Shown piece after piece: positions 1 through 9,622 of a DNA stretch of 64,000 bases. Location of the stretch: assembly GCF_001685355.1 (NCBI RefSeq), contig NZ_CP016438.1, forward strand, positions 6,758,001-6,822,000. Reading direction: 5' to 3'. The notes beneath the pieces were generated by a model, which saw nothing but the letters and a program-made list of their open reading frames with translations, did not search any database and was not told where the DNA came from. Position 1 is the stretch's first letter, and each line of letters starts with the position of its first letter. The translations under genes were made by a program, and so were the position numbers. The stretch comes from Streptomyces lincolnensis. GTDB lineage: Bacteria; Actinomycetota; Actinomycetes; Streptomycetales; Streptomycetaceae.

Positions 1-2643
1 GACGACCTCCGCGGTGACCGCGGTGTTCACGGCGACCGGGAACTCGGCCTGCGGGTCGGACGGCTCGGCCGACGCCGGCTGGGAGGTGGCCTCGCGGACC
101 TCCGTGAAGACCTTCTCCAGCTGGCCCTGGTAGTCCTGGAGAGCCTGCTCGGCCTCTTCCAGGGTGATGTCGCCGCGACCGATGAGGGACTCGGTGTAGA
201 GCTTGCGCACCGAGCGCTTCTTGTCGATCAGGTCGTACATCAGCGGCTGGGTGAAGGCCGGGTTGTCCGACTCGTTGTGACCGCGGCGGCGGTAGCAGAT
301 GAGGTCGATCACCACGTCCTTGTTGAACGCCTGGCGGAACTCGAAGGCCAGCCGGGCAACGCGGACGACCGCCTCGGGGTCGTCGCCGTTCACGTGGAAG
401 ATCGGGGCCTCGATCATGCGGGCCACGTCGGTCGAGTACATGGAGGAGCGCGAGGACTCGGGCGCCGCCGTGAAGCCGACCTGGTTGTTGATGACCACGT
501 GGACCGTGCCGCCGGTGCGGTAGCCGCGCAGCTGCGACATGTTCAGCGTCTCCGCGACCACGCCCTGGCCCGCGAAGGCCGCGTCGCCGTGCAGCGCCAC
601 CGGCAGGACCGTGAAGTCCGTGCCGCCCTTGTTGATGACGTCCTGCTTGGCGCGGACGACACCCTCCAGGACCGGGTCGACCGCCTCCAGGTGGGAGGGG
701 TTGGCGGCCAGCGAGACCTTGATCTGCTCGCCGTCCAGACCGGTGAACACGCCCTCGGCGCCCATGTGGTACTTCACGTCGCCGGAGCCGTGCATCGACT
801 TCGGGTCGAGGTTGCCCTCGAACTCGCGGAAGATCTGGGCGTACGACTTGCCGACGATGTTCGCCAGGACGTTCAGCCGGCCGCGGTGGGCCATGCCGAT
901 GACGACCTCGTCGAGGCGGGACTCCGCCGCGCTGTCGATGACCGCGTCCAGCAGCGGGATGACCGACTCGCCGCCTTCGAGCGAGAAGCGCTTCTGGCCT
1001 ACGTACTTCGTCTGGAGGAAGGTCTCGAAGGCCTCCGCCGCGTTCAGGCGGCGCAGGATGCGCAGCTGCTCCTCGCGCTCCGGCTTGGTGTGCGCGCGCT
1101 CGATGCGGTCCTGGATCCACTTGCGCTGCTTGGGGTCCTGGATGTGCATGAACTCGACGCCGGTGGTGCGGCAGTACGAGTCGCGCAGCACGCCGAGGAT
1201 GTCGCGCAGCTTCATCAGGGACTTGCCGGCGAAGCCGCCGACGGCGAACTCGCGCTCCAGGTCCCACAGCGTCAGACCGTGCTCGGTGATGTCGAGGTCG
1301 GGGTGCTTGCGCTGGCGGTACTCCAGCGGGTCGGTGTCGGCCATGACGTGGCCGCGGACCCGGTAGGAGTGGATCAGCTCGAAGACGCGCGCGGCCTTGG
1401 TGACGTCGTCGTCGTGCGAGGCGTCGATGTCCTTGAGCCAGCGGACCGGCTCGTAGGGGATGCGCAGGGCCTCGAAGATGTCGTCGTAGAAGCCGCCCTC
1501 GCCGAGGAGGAGGTTCGCGACGATCCGCAGGAACTCGCCGGAGGCGGCACCCTGGATGACCCGGTGGTCGTAGGTCGACGTGAGCGTCATGACCTTCGAG
1601 ATGCCGAGCTTGTTGAGCGTGTCCTGGCTGGTGCCCTGGAACTCCGCCGGGTAGTCCATCGAGCCGACGCCCATGATGACCGACTGGCCGGGCATCAGAC
1701 GCGGCACCGAGTGGACGGTGCCGAGGCCGCCGGGGTTGGTCAGGGAGACCGTCACACCGGTGAAGTCGTCCATGCCCAGCTTGCCGTCGCGGGCGCGGCG
1801 GACGATGTCCTCGTAGGCCTGCCAGAACTCGAAGAAGTTCAGCGTCTCGGCCTTCTTGATGCCCGCGACGACCAGCTGACGGTCGCCGTTGGGCTTCACC
1901 AGGTCGATGGCGAGGCCGAAGTTGATGTGCTCCGGCTTGACCAGGGTCGGCTTGCCGTCCTTCTCCGCGAAGGAGTAGTTCATCGACGGCATGGCCTTGA
2001 TGGCCTGCACCATCGCGTACCCGATCAGGTGCGTGAAGGAGATCTTCCCGCCCCGGGCGCGCTTGAGGTGGTTGTTGATGACGATGCGGTTGTCGAAGAG
2101 CAGCTTCACCGGGACCGCGCGCACGGACGTGGCCGTGGGCACCTCCAGCGAGGCGTTCATGTTCTTCGCGACCGCGGCGGCGGGGCCGCGCAGCGTCACC
2201 AGCTCGGGACCGTCGGCGGCCGCGGCCTTCGCCGCCGGCTTGGCGGCGGCGGGCTTCGCGGGAGCCGGGGCGGCGGCCTGCGCCGGAGCGGCGGCCGCGG
2301 GCTTCGCGGCGGGCGCCGGAGCGGCCTGAGCCGGAGCCTGCGCGGGCGCTGCGGCCTGCGTGGGCGCCTGGGCCGGCGGGGCGGCGGCAGGCTTGGGCTG
2401 AGCGGTGGTGCCCGCGGCCCCCGCGGCCGCGGTACCCGCCGGAGCCGGGGCGGCGGCCGCGCCCGGCTTGTAGTCGGCGAAGAAGTCCCACCAGGCTCGG
2501 TCTACCGAATTCGGGTCCTGGAGGTACTGCTGATAGATCTCATCGACGAGCCACTCGTTGGGACCGAACGCGGCAGCGGGGTTGTTCTTCCCGGCTTGGT
2601 CGTCGGTCGAGATGCTCGAGTTACTGGGGGACTGTGGCGACAC
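1..2643 (-). CDS. sucA: 2-oxoglutarate dehydrogenase E1 fused to E2 domain (Kgd/SucA type), 5' part
   Basis: This is the TCA-cycle enzyme that decarboxylates 2-oxoglutarate with thiamine diphosphate; actinobacterial versions carry the succinyltransferase domain in the same chain. The first 881 codons are visible and the C-terminal end lies outside the window; the family is about 1,270 residues. The GTG start at 2643 gives the typical N-terminus [17 protein letters not shown]. In order one sees the short E1 N-terminal segment, an Ala/Pro-rich linker, the acyltransferase core ([13 protein letters not shown]) and the start of the E1 domain ([36 protein letters not shown]). It stands alone on the minus strand, upstream of its own 280-bp gap. 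Identification is secure. Confidence 0.97.
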   Translation of the reverse strand, partial: MSPQSPSNSSISTDDQAGKNNPAAAFGPNEWLVDEIYQQYLQDPNSVDRAWWDFFADYKPGAAAAPAPAGTAAAGAAGTTAQPKPAAAPPAQAPTQAAAPAQAPAQAAPAPAAKPAAAAPAQAAAPAPAKPAAAKPAAKAAAADGPELVTLRGPAAAVAKNMNASLEVPTATSVRAVPVKLLFDNRIVINNHLKRARGGKISFTHLIGYAMVQAIKAMPSMNYSFAEKDGKPTLVKPEHINFGLAIDLVKPNGDRQLVVAGIKKAETLNFFEFWQAYEDIVRRARDGKLGMDDFTGVTVSLTNPGGLGTVHSVPRLMPGQSVIMGVGSMDYPAEFQGTSQDTLNKLGISKVMTLTSTYDHRVIQGAASGEFLRIVANLLLGEGGFYDDIFEALRIPYEPVRWLKDIDASHDDDVTKAARVFELIHSYRVRGHVMADTDPLEYRQRKHPDLDITEHGLTLWDLEREFAVGGFAGKSLMKLRDILGVLRDSYCRTTGVEFMHIQDPKQRKWIQDRIERAHTKPEREEQLRILRRLNAAEAFETFLQTKYVGQKRFSLEGGESVIPLLDAVIDSAAESRLDEVVIGMAHRGRLNVLANIVGKSYAQIFREFEGNLDPKSMHGSGDVKYHMGAEGVFTGLDGEQIKVSLAANPSHLEAVDPVLEGVVRAKQDVINKGGTDFTVLPVALHGDAAFAGQGVVAETLNMSQLRGYRTGGTVHVVINNQVGFTAAPESSRSSMYSTDVARMIEAPIFHVNGDDPEAVVRVARLAFEFRQAFNKDVVIDLICYRRRGHNESDNPAFTQPLMYDLIDKKRSVRKLYTESLIGRGDITLEEAEQALQDYQGQLEKVFTEVREATSQPASAEPSDPQAEFPVAVNTAVTAEVV

Positions 2644-2867
2644 GGCGGCAACCGCCCTCTTCCGCTTCACAAGGTGATGGACAGCGGGAATTAAGGCTAC
2701 GCCTTGCTGACCGGGAAGGTCAGGTCGGGCCCGTTCATCGTCGCGTAAGTCACATCAAACAGCGGGTTTCGGGGGTGGAAATGGCGGGAAACAAGCGTGG
2801 TTCCGCTTCACCTGGGATGAGCTCGGCGGGCCCCTGCGCGGTCATGGCGCGGGCCTCTGCCTGATCA

Positions 2868-2896
2868 CACGGGTCCGCCGACGCGGAACGCCCGTG
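2868..2896 (-). terminator. stem-loop downstream of the two-component operon
   Basis: Arms CACGGG-TCCGC and GCGGA-(ACG)-CCCGTG form a GC-rich stem with a 3-nt bulge, 30 bp beyond the kinase stop codon. There is no long U tract, which is usual for Streptomyces terminators. It fits an end for the regulator/kinase transcript. The rest of 2644-2925 shows nothing further; it must hold the sucA promoter. Confidence 0.4.
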
Positions 2897-2925
2897 GATC
2901 TTGTGGCTCCGCTTCGAACTTTACG

Positions 2926-4032
2926 TCAACTTGGCAGAGATGGAAGTCCCGGAAGGGTGACAAGAATCCGGCAGCCCCGCTCGGATTCGGCCACTCCGAT
3001 CCGGCCGCCGTGCAGATCCACCGCCCAGCGCGCGATCGCCAGCCCGAGCCCCGTGCCGCCGTCGCTGCCCGGACCGTGCGGCCGGGTGATGTTGCCGCGG
3101 TTGAACCGCTCGAAGACGCGGTGCCACTCCGAGCGCGGAATGCCCGGACCCTCGTCCAGGACCTCCAGCTCCAGCGACTCCGGATAGCTCCCGCGCCGCG
3201 CCTTGACCGTCACCCGGCCGTGCGGCGGGCTGTGCTTGACCGCGTTGTCGATGAGGTTGGCCACCACCTGGTGGATGCGCTCCGGATCCGCGTGCGCGGT
3301 CAGCTCCGGCGGCGACACGTCCAGGTGCAGATGCACGTCCGCCCGGGTGTGGGTGCCCGACCCGGACGCGATGCCCGCGCGCGCCGAGGCGACCATGTTG
3401 GCCTCCTTCAGCACGCCCGACAGATACGGCCACACCTCGAAACGGCGCTTCTTCAGCGGTACGACGCCGTTGTCGAGGCGGGACAGGTCCAGCAGCGTCT
3501 CCACCAGCCGGCCCAGGCGCTCGGTCTGTTTCAGCGCCGTACGCATCGTCTCCGGGTCGGCCTGCGTGACGCCGTCGACGATGTTCTCCAGCACGGCTCT
3601 CAGGCCCGCGATGGGTGTGCGCAACTCGTGTGAGACATTCGCCACGAGTTCCTTGCGCTGGCGCTCCTGGGCCTCCAGCTCGTCCGCCATGCGGTTGATG
3701 GTCTCGGCCAGGTCGCCCAGCTCGTCCCGGCGGTTCTCCCGCACCCGGCGGGTGTAGTCGCCGTGCGAGATGGACCGGGCCACCGCGTTCATCTCGTCCA
3801 GCGGAGCGGTGAGCGAATGCGCCACGAACTGCGTGATGAGCAGTGTGGCGATCATCGAGAAGACCGTGATGAAGCGCAGCTCCGTCTTGGTGCGCACCGC
3901 GATCATCGACAGACCCGTGGTGATCAGGACCGAGGTGACGACGAGCGCGCCCAGCTTGGTCTTGATCGAGAACGGGCTCACGCCCCCCCAGGAGTCCTGG
4001 GGGCCTCTCCGTCCGGCCGGACCGTCGCTCAT
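2926..4032 (-). CDS. sensor histidine kinase of an OmpR-type two-component system
   Basis: Membrane kinase of 368 residues. Two membrane helices (about 26-47 and 54-74) are separated by only a short outside loop, so the signal is probably sensed in or near the membrane. HAMP follows (about 75-125), then the phospho-acceptor His in VSHELRTPIAGL (His135), the N box NLIDNAVKH, the G1 box DEGPGIP and G2 GGTGLGLAIARWA. The ATG at 4032 overlaps the regulator's stop (ATGA), so the pair is translationally coupled. A longer reading frame continues upstream into the regulator gene but has no start that fits. The signal is unknown. Confidence 0.93.
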   Translation of the reverse strand: MSDGPAGRRGPQDSWGGVSPFSIKTKLGALVVTSVLITTGLSMIAVRTKTELRFITVFSMIATLLITQFVAHSLTAPLDEMNAVARSISHGDYTRRVRENRRDELGDLAETINRMADELEAQERQRKELVANVSHELRTPIAGLRAVLENIVDGVTQADPETMRTALKQTERLGRLVETLLDLSRLDNGVVPLKKRRFEVWPYLSGVLKEANMVASARAGIASGSGTHTRADVHLHLDVSPPELTAHADPERIHQVVANLIDNAVKHSPPHGRVTVKARRGSYPESLELEVLDEGPGIPRSEWHRVFERFNRGNITRPHGPGSDGGTGLGLAIARWAVDLHGGRIGVAESERGCRILVTLPGLPSLPS

Positions 4033-4766
4033 GGCGTGGGCGTCTCCAGGGCGTAGCCCACACCGTGCACCGTACGGATCCGCTCGGCGCCGATCTTCCG
4101 GCGCAGGGCCTTGATGTGGCTGTCGACCGTGCGGGTGCCGGAGGCGTCCGCCCAGTCCCACACCTCGGCGAGCAGCTGCTCGCGGGAGAGCACCGCGCGC
4201 GGGGTGTTGGCCAGGCAGACCAGCAGGTCGAACTCGGTGGGCGTGAGGTGGACGTCCTCGGACCGGACCCGCACCCGGCGCTGGGCGTGGTCGATCTCCA
4301 GCTCGCCCAGGCGCAGGATGCCGCTCCTCGGGGTCGCTGCGGCCAGCGCCGCGCGCTCCACGCGGCGCAGCAGCACGTGGACCCGTGCCGCCAGCTCACG
4401 CATCGAGAACGGCTTGGTCATGTAGTCGTCCGCGCCGACACCGAGCCCGACCAGCATGTCGGTCTCGTCGTCGCGCGCGGTGAGCATGAGGACCGGCACC
4501 GGCCGGGCGGCCTGCACACGACGGCAGACCTCCAGACCGTCGAAGCCGGGCAGCATGATGTCGAGGATCAGCAGATCGGGCTGCCAGGCCTCGGCCGTGT
4601 CGACCGCCGACGGACCGTCGACCGCCGTTTGCACGAGGAATCCCTCGGCGCGCAGGCGGGTCGCGATGGCGTCCACGATCGTCGGATCGTCTTCGACGAC
4701 CAGGACCCGGCGCTGGGCGCCCGGGGTTGCCGTCGTGCCGTTGTGGGAGGTGTGTGTCTGCTCCAT
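4029..4766 (-). CDS. OmpR/PhoB-family response regulator
   Basis: DNA-binding response regulator of 245 residues, first gene of the pair with the kinase. The receiver domain shows the acidic pocket VVEDDP (Glu25-Asp27), phospho-acceptor Asp69 in LILDIMLPG, and Lys118 in MTKPF. The C-terminal half is a winged helix (LTPTEFDLLVCLA, RTVDSHIKALRRKIG, VHGVGYALE). About 20 residues precede the receiver; the methionine at 4766 is the only good start. It presumably controls cell-envelope or stress genes, but nothing in the sequence names the regulon. Confidence 0.95.
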   Translation of the reverse strand: MEQTHTSHNGTTATPGAQRRVLVVEDDPTIVDAIATRLRAEGFLVQTAVDGPSAVDTAEAWQPDLLILDIMLPGFDGLEVCRRVQAARPVPVLMLTARDDETDMLVGLGVGADDYMTKPFSMRELAARVHVLLRRVERAALAAATPRSGILRLGELEIDHAQRRVRVRSEDVHLTPTEFDLLVCLANTPRAVLSREQLLAEVWDWADASGTRTVDSHIKALRRKIGAERIRTVHGVGYALETPTP

Positions 4767-4890
4767 CGCCCGCCCCTGAGGTGTGCAATTCCGGAACCAG
4801 TGGGGTGATCCCTTGTCTGCGCATGACTGCGCTTGACGCTTGAATGATCGGCGTCAGGGAAGCAGGGTACGGGGAGTCACGTCGCCTTTG

Positions 4891-5688
4891 CTATCCAGGT
4901 CGGACGGCGAGATGCACGACGTCGGGAACGCCCCGGGCAACGGGGAGCTCTTCGGTACGCACCCGTTTGAATCCGGCATTCCGCAAGGTTCCCTCGAATT
5001 CCGGAGAGGGCTGGGCGGACCATACGGCCAGTACCCCGCCCGGCTTCAACGCCCTTGCGCAGCTTGTGAGTCCGGTCGGTGCGTACAGGTCTTCGTTGCC
5101 GTCCGTCACCGTCCAGTCGGGGCCGTTGTCGATGTCGAGGCAGAGCGCGTCGAAAGTGGCGCATGTCTCATTGACGAATGCGACTAGATCGGTTTTCAGA
5201 ATCTCTGTTCGGGGGTCGGCGAGGGCCTGCGCCGTGAGGGGGGACAGGGGGCCGTCGTTCTGGTGCCAGTCGATGATCGCCTCCTCTCGTTCGACCACCG
5301 TGATGCGGCCCCAGCGGGGGTTTGCGGCGGCGTGGGCCAGGGAGAAGCCGACGCCAAGGCCGCCGATCAGCAGGTGGGGGGCGGGAGTGGGGGCGGGGGT
5401 GTCTGTGGGGGCGTGTGTGGGGGTGGGGCGTTCGTCGAGGGTGTCCAGTGCGGCGTCCACCAGGCGGCGTTCCGAGCGGCCGTCCGATGTGTCCATCAGG
5501 AAGCAGCCGTTGGCGATGATCTGGAGCAGGTCGCCGTGGCGTCGGAGCACCACCTCGCCGTAGGGGCCCTCGCGGCGGTCCAGGACTTCCGGGATGTCGT
5601 ACGAGGTGAACATCCCGACATCCTCGCGTATCGCGTATGAGGTGCCTTCGAAGTTGCTGAGAATCGGAGTTGGGGTGGTGGGGGTCAC
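4891..5688 (-). CDS. spermidine-synthase-like methyltransferase-fold protein
   Basis: Protein of 265 residues with the spermidine/spermine synthase fold: an N-terminal beta region (YGEVVLRRHGDLLQIIANG), a Rossmann glycine loop LLIGGLGVGFSLAHAAA, the acidic end of the next strand (VVEREEAII) and LDIDNGPDW. Many actinobacterial members have no proven polyamine activity, so the substrate is open. A Thr/Pro-rich insert (about 88-105) is not part of the fold. The GTG start at 5688 lacks a clear ribosome site. It runs away from the rhomboid-like gene across a 43-bp gap. Confidence 0.75.
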   Translation of the reverse strand: MTPTTPTPILSNFEGTSYAIREDVGMFTSYDIPEVLDRREGPYGEVVLRRHGDLLQIIANGCFLMDTSDGRSERRLVDAALDTLDERPTPTHAPTDTPAPTPAPHLLIGGLGVGFSLAHAAANPRWGRITVVEREEAIIDWHQNDGPLSPLTAQALADPRTEILKTDLVAFVNETCATFDALCLDIDNGPDWTVTDGNEDLYAPTGLTSCARALKPGGVLAVWSAQPSPEFEGTLRNAGFKRVRTEELPVARGVPDVVHLAVRPG

Positions 5689-5731
5689 AGACAGGGTGGG
5701 TGAGGGAGCGGAGGCTGGGGCGTAGCGGGGA

Positions 5732-6514
5732 GTGGAGCGGAAGGGGCGCCTCGGCGTGGAACGTCAGCCTGTTCAGGACGCGTGCCTTCCGGATGTCTCG
5801 GGGTTGCTGGACGGGGTGCCGCGGCAGAGGGGTGGTCCTTCGGCGCCGTCTCCGGGACGGGTGCGGAAACGGCGGCGCCTTCCTCGGCCTTGGCGGGTGC
5901 TTCCCACGCCTGTCGGGACGCCGTTCACCTTCGGCTACGGCGCTGTCCTGGTCGTCACTTCGCTGATCACTGCGTATGGCTCTCCGGCGCTGGTGCGTGC
6001 CCTGCACCAGGGGTCCAGTACTGATGTGGCGCATCTGGTGCGGATGCCTGTGGTGGTGCTGGTGGCCAGTGCGTTGTGGGTTGCCGGGGGGTTGCTCTCG
6101 CCGTTCGCGGTCGGGTTCCTGGTCGTTCTCACCGCGTTGGAGCGGCGGGTGGGTGGGGTGCGTACCGCCTGTGTCTTTCTGCTCGGGCATGTTCTCGCCA
6201 CGCTGGCCACCGAGGTGCCGGTGGGGGTGGGGGTGTTGGTCGGGTATCTGCCCGACAGTTCGCTGCATCGTCTTGATTACGGCGTGAGCTTTGGTGTGGC
6301 CGCGGGGGTGGGGGCGTTGGGTGGGGTGCTTCCGCCGTGGGTGCGGTGGCCGTTGCTCGGGGTGTTCGGGTGGATGCTCGTCTCGGATCTGGTCGCGTTC
6401 GCCGATCCGATGACCAACTGGGGGCACTTGATCGCCTTCGGTATCGGGATCGCCGTCTGGCCGCTGGTACGGATGCCTGCGGCGCCTGTGCGGGTCCGGT
6501 GGGGGCGGATGTAG
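5732..6514 (+). CDS. rhomboid-like multi-pass membrane protein
   Basis: About six hydrophobic helices follow a basic N-terminus. Two places match the catalytic layout of rhomboid intramembrane serine proteases: RLDYGVSFGVAAGVG (Ser in the position of the GxSG nucleophile) and NWGHLIAFGIGI (a His near the end of the last helices). GHVLATL matches the rhomboid H-x-x-x-N/T helix. Activity is not certain because the serine motif is not the classical GxSG. The start is uncertain: a GTG at 5732 is given, but about 55 basic, Arg/Pro-rich residues precede the first helix and a later GTG could be used. Confidence 0.6.
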   Translation: MERKGRLGVERQPVQDACLPDVSGLLDGVPRQRGGPSAPSPGRVRKRRRLPRPWRVLPTPVGTPFTFGYGAVLVVTSLITAYGSPALVRALHQGSSTDVAHLVRMPVVVLVASALWVAGGLLSPFAVGFLVVLTALERRVGGVRTACVFLLGHVLATLATEVPVGVGVLVGYLPDSSLHRLDYGVSFGVAAGVGALGGVLPPWVRWPLLGVFGWMLVSDLVAFADPMTNWGHLIAFGIGIAVWPLVRMPAAPVRVRWGRM

Positions 6515-6716
6515 CGCCCAGGGTCGCGTTGTGGGTCGGGGCCGGGGCGGGGGGTGTCCGTCCTCGGTCCGGCGGTGCTGTGTCTTCTAGAGGTGCTGCG
6601 TGTTGGACGCCGGACGCTGCGGGCGGACACCCCCCGCCCCGTCCCCTTACCGCCGTGGGCGGCCAGGGCGCCAACAGCCGGGGGCACCTCATGCCCGACG
6701 GCGACTTCCGCTTTCC

Positions 6717-6745
6717 AGGGGCGCGGGGAACTGCGCGACCAGCCA
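6717..6745 (+). repeat. Streptomyces intergenic repeat GGGGCGCGGGGAACTG, copy 1
   Basis: Begins AGGGGCGCGGGGAACTGCGC and continues CGACCAGCCA. The same 28-29 bp recur at 6839 and 23598, and a longer inverted variant lies at 23503. This element is dispersed between genes in many Streptomyces genomes. Confidence 0.8.
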
Positions 6746-6838
6746 CAACGAACCCGCACCCGCCATACGACCGAACAGGCACCCCAGAAGGCGAAACCCG
6801 CACGACCTGCCCTACGGCGACTGCGGACGCCTTCTTTT

Positions 6839-6867
6839 AGGGGCGCGGGGAACTGCGCGACCAGCCA
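6839..6867 (+). repeat. Streptomyces intergenic repeat GGGGCGCGGGGAACTG, copy 2
   Basis: Identical over 28 bp to the copy at 6717 and in the same orientation, 122 bp downstream, so the two form a direct repeat before the lon promoter. Confidence 0.8.
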
Positions 6868-6982
6868 CGACGGACCCGCAGACGCCAGACGACAGCACCC
6901 CGCACCCCATAGGCGCACCCCCGTCCCAAACGTGATCGCTCAGAGCGAACGGCGGCCGGGGAACATTCCGCCGCGGCCACGC

Positions 6983-7003
6983 ATTGAGTCGGCATAGCTC
7001 AAC
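6983..7003 (+). promoter_or_regulatory. HAIR-like operator (HspR box) of lon
   Basis: ATTGAGT-N7-GCTCAAC matches the HAIR consensus CTTGAGT-N7-ACTCAAG at 11 of 14 positions, with the exact 7-bp spacer. It lies 21 bp before the lon ATG. HspR repression of lon through HAIR boxes is established in Streptomyces lividans; its action here is inferred from the match and position. Confidence 0.75.
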
Positions 7004-7024
7004 TTGACTGCCGAAGGGGAGATC

Positions 7025-9439
7025 ATGGCTTCGACGTCCACACCGCTCACCCTGCCCGTGCTGCCGCTCGACGATGAGGTCGTGCTGCCCGGGATGGTGG
7101 TTCCGCTGGACCTGAATGACGCTGATGTGCGCGCCGCGGTGGAGGCTGCTCAGGCTGCCGCGCGTTCTGAGCCCGGGAAGCCCAAGGTTCTGCTGGTGCC
7201 ACGGATCGAGGGGACGTACGCGGGTACGGGTGTGCTCGGCACGGTCGAGCAGGTCGGCCGGCTGGCCGACGGGGATCCGGGTGCGCTGATCCGTGGGCTT
7301 GGCCGGGTGAAGATCGGGGCCGGGACCACCGGGCCGGGTGCGGCGCTGTGGGTGGAGGCCGCGCGGGTTGATGAGGTGGTGCCTGATCCGCTGCCCGGAC
7401 ATGTGGGTGAACTGGTCAAGGAGTACAAGGCGCTGGCGACCGCCTGGCTGCGTAAGCGTGGTGCTTGGCAGGTCGTGGACCGGGTGCAGGCCATCGACGA
7501 CGTGTCCGCCCTGGCCGACAACTCCGGGTACTCGCCGTTCCTGACCACCGAACAGAAGGTGGAGTTGCTGGAGACCGGCGATCCGGTGGCCCGGCTGAAG
7601 CTTGCCACGCAGCAGCTCCGTGATCATCTTGCCGAGCAGGATGTCGCCGAGACCATTGCCAAGGATGTCCAGGAGGGCGTCGACAAGCAGCAGCGGGAGT
7701 TCCTGCTGCGGCGGCAGTTGGAGGCGGTGCGCAAGGAACTGCGCGAGCTGAACGGGGAGTCGGAGGGCGAGGAGTCCGATGACTACCGGGCGCGTGTGGA
7801 GGCCGCCGATCTGCCCGAGAAGGTGCGGGAGGCCGCCCTCAAGGAGGTCGACAAGCTGGAGCGGTCCAGTGATCAGTCGCCCGAGGGGTCCTGGATTCGG
7901 ACCTGGCTCGACACCGTGCTCGAACTGCCGTGGAACGAGCGGACCGAGGATTCCTATGACATTCAGGGGGCTAAGGCCGTCCTGGATGCCGAGCATGCTG
8001 GTCTGGAGGATGTGAAGGAACGGATCACCGAGTACCTCGCGGTGCGCAAGCGTCGTACCGAGAGGGGCCTGGGCGTTGTCGGTGGCCGGCGTGGTGGTGC
8101 CGTACTGGCGCTCGTCGGGCCGCCCGGTGTCGGTAAGACCTCGCTGGGCGAGTCCGTCGCGCACGCGATGGGACGGAAGTTCGTCCGGGTCGCGCTCGGT
8201 GGGGTGCGGGATGAGGCCGAGATCCGTGGGCACCGGCGTACGTATGTGGGTGCGTTGCCCGGGCGGATCGTGCGGGCCGTCAAGGAGGCCGGGTCGATGA
8301 ATCCGGTGGTGCTCCTCGACGAGATCGACAAGGTGGGGTCCGATTTCCGAGGGGATCCGGCGGCTGCTCTGCTGGAGGTGCTCGACCCCGCGCAGAACCA
8401 CACCTTCCGGGATCACTACCTGGAGGTCGAACTCGATCTGAGCGATGTCGTCTTCCTGGCCACGGCCAATGTGCTGGAGGCCATTCCGGAGGCGCTGCTC
8501 GACCGGATGGAGCTGGTCCGGCTCGACGGGTACACCGAGGACGAGAAGATCGTCATCGCCCGGGACCACCTGCTGCCGCGGCAGTTGGAGCGTGCCGGAA
8601 TCGAGGAGGGCGAGGTCGTCATCGACGAGAGCGCCCTGCGCAAGCTCGCCGGTGAGTACACGCGTGAGGCCGGTGTGCGGAATCTGGAGCGCTCCGTGGC
8701 GCGGCTGCTGCGGAAGGTCGCCGCCCAGCACGAACTGGGGCAGCGGGAGCTGCCGTTCGTCGTGAAGGACGAGGATCTGCGTGAGCTGATCGGACGGCCG
8801 CACCATGTGCCGGAGTCCGCTCAGGACCCGGCCGAACGGCGGACCGCGGTGCCGGGTGTGGCCACGGGCCTCGCCGTCACGGGCGCGGGCGGCGACGTGC
8901 TGTTCGTGGAGGCCTCGCTCGCCGACCCCGAGACCGGGGCCGCGGGGCTGACGCTCACCGGGCAGCTCGGTGACGTGATGAAGGAGTCCGCGCAGATCGC
9001 GCTGAGCTTCCTGCGGTCCCACGGCGCCGAACTGGAACTGCCGGTGGCCGACCTGAAGGACCGGGGCGTGCACATCCACTTCCCGGCGGGCGCGGTGCCG
9101 AAGGACGGGCCGAGCGCGGGCGTCACCATGACGACGGCGCTGGCCTCGCTGCTCAGCGGGCGACTGGTGCGGACCGACGTGGCCATGACCGGCGAGGTGT
9201 CGCTGACCGGACGCGTGCTGCCCATCGGCGGCGTGAAGCAGAAGCTCCTCGCCGCGCACCGGGCCGGGGTGACCACCGTCGTCATCCCCAAGCGCAACGA
9301 GGCCGACCTGGACGACGTGCCCGCGGAGGTGCTGGACAAGCTCGACGTCCACGCCGTCACGGACGTCCGCCAGGTCCTGGAACTGGCCCTCGCGCCCGCC
9401 GAGAACGGCGCCGCGTCGCAGGTTCCGGTGGCGGCGTGA
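7025..9439 (+). CDS. lon: ATP-dependent protease Lon
   Basis: Cytoplasmic ATP-dependent serine protease of 804 residues that degrades misfolded and regulatory proteins. In order: N-terminal LON substrate-binding domain, long helical linker with heptad-like charges (about 180-280), AAA+ module with Walker A GPPGVGKTS and Walker B VVLLDEIDKV, and the C-terminal protease domain with catalytic Ser in KDGPSAGVTM and Lys in GGVKQKLLAAHRAG. The ATG at 7025 is preferred to an in-frame TTG at 7004 because GAAGGGGA lies 4-11 bp upstream. The HAIR-like box just upstream suggests heat-shock control by HspR. Confidence 0.98.
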   Translation: MASTSTPLTLPVLPLDDEVVLPGMVVPLDLNDADVRAAVEAAQAAARSEPGKPKVLLVPRIEGTYAGTGVLGTVEQVGRLADGDPGALIRGLGRVKIGAGTTGPGAALWVEAARVDEVVPDPLPGHVGELVKEYKALATAWLRKRGAWQVVDRVQAIDDVSALADNSGYSPFLTTEQKVELLETGDPVARLKLATQQLRDHLAEQDVAETIAKDVQEGVDKQQREFLLRRQLEAVRKELRELNGESEGEESDDYRARVEAADLPEKVREAALKEVDKLERSSDQSPEGSWIRTWLDTVLELPWNERTEDSYDIQGAKAVLDAEHAGLEDVKERITEYLAVRKRRTERGLGVVGGRRGGAVLALVGPPGVGKTSLGESVAHAMGRKFVRVALGGVRDEAEIRGHRRTYVGALPGRIVRAVKEAGSMNPVVLLDEIDKVGSDFRGDPAAALLEVLDPAQNHTFRDHYLEVELDLSDVVFLATANVLEAIPEALLDRMELVRLDGYTEDEKIVIARDHLLPRQLERAGIEEGEVVIDESALRKLAGEYTREAGVRNLERSVARLLRKVAAQHELGQRELPFVVKDEDLRELIGRPHHVPESAQDPAERRTAVPGVATGLAVTGAGGDVLFVEASLADPETGAAGLTLTGQLGDVMKESAQIALSFLRSHGAELELPVADLKDRGVHIHFPAGAVPKDGPSAGVTMTTALASLLSGRLVRTDVAMTGEVSLTGRVLPIGGVKQKLLAAHRAGVTTVVIPKRNEADLDDVPAEVLDKLDVHAVTDVRQVLELALAPAENGAASQVPVAA

Positions 9440-9455
9440 CGGACGTCACCGGATA

Positions 9456-9497
9456 GGCGAAGGCCCGGGTCCCGTGAGGGAGGCCCGGGCCTTCGCC
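9456..9497 (+). terminator. strong hairpin terminator after lon
   Basis: Perfect 14-bp arms (GGCGAAGGCCCGGG at 9456-9469 and its complement at 9484-9497) around a 14-nt loop, 16 bp beyond the lon stop. Confidence 0.85.
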
Positions 9498-9622
9498 GTG
9501 TCCGATGGAGGAGGGGCCGGAGGCTGCCGTTGGTCCGGTCCTGCGAAATACTGGCCGAGCTGCGGTGACGTCGATGTTCGGCGGAAACCTTCGGGACCGC
9601 GAAAACCGAGGCAGGGACTGAC

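Larger units (their letters stand above)
6515..6982. other. non-coding gap upstream of lon
   Basis: No credible gene. The gap holds two copies of a Streptomyces intergenic repeat (6717 and 6839). Long open frames here are Arg/Pro-rich and run through both repeats, which marks them as spurious. Confidence 0.6.

Noticed and set aside
277..2694. 805-codon plus-strand open frame opposite sucA
   Set aside because: Arg/Val/Asp-rich translation with no family match, while the minus strand encodes a complete conserved Kgd/SucA sequence; a GC-skew shadow.
6812..9352. 846-codon minus-strand frame opposite lon
   Set aside because: Lon on the plus strand has all catalytic motifs; the opposite frame is composition-driven and runs through the intergenic repeats.
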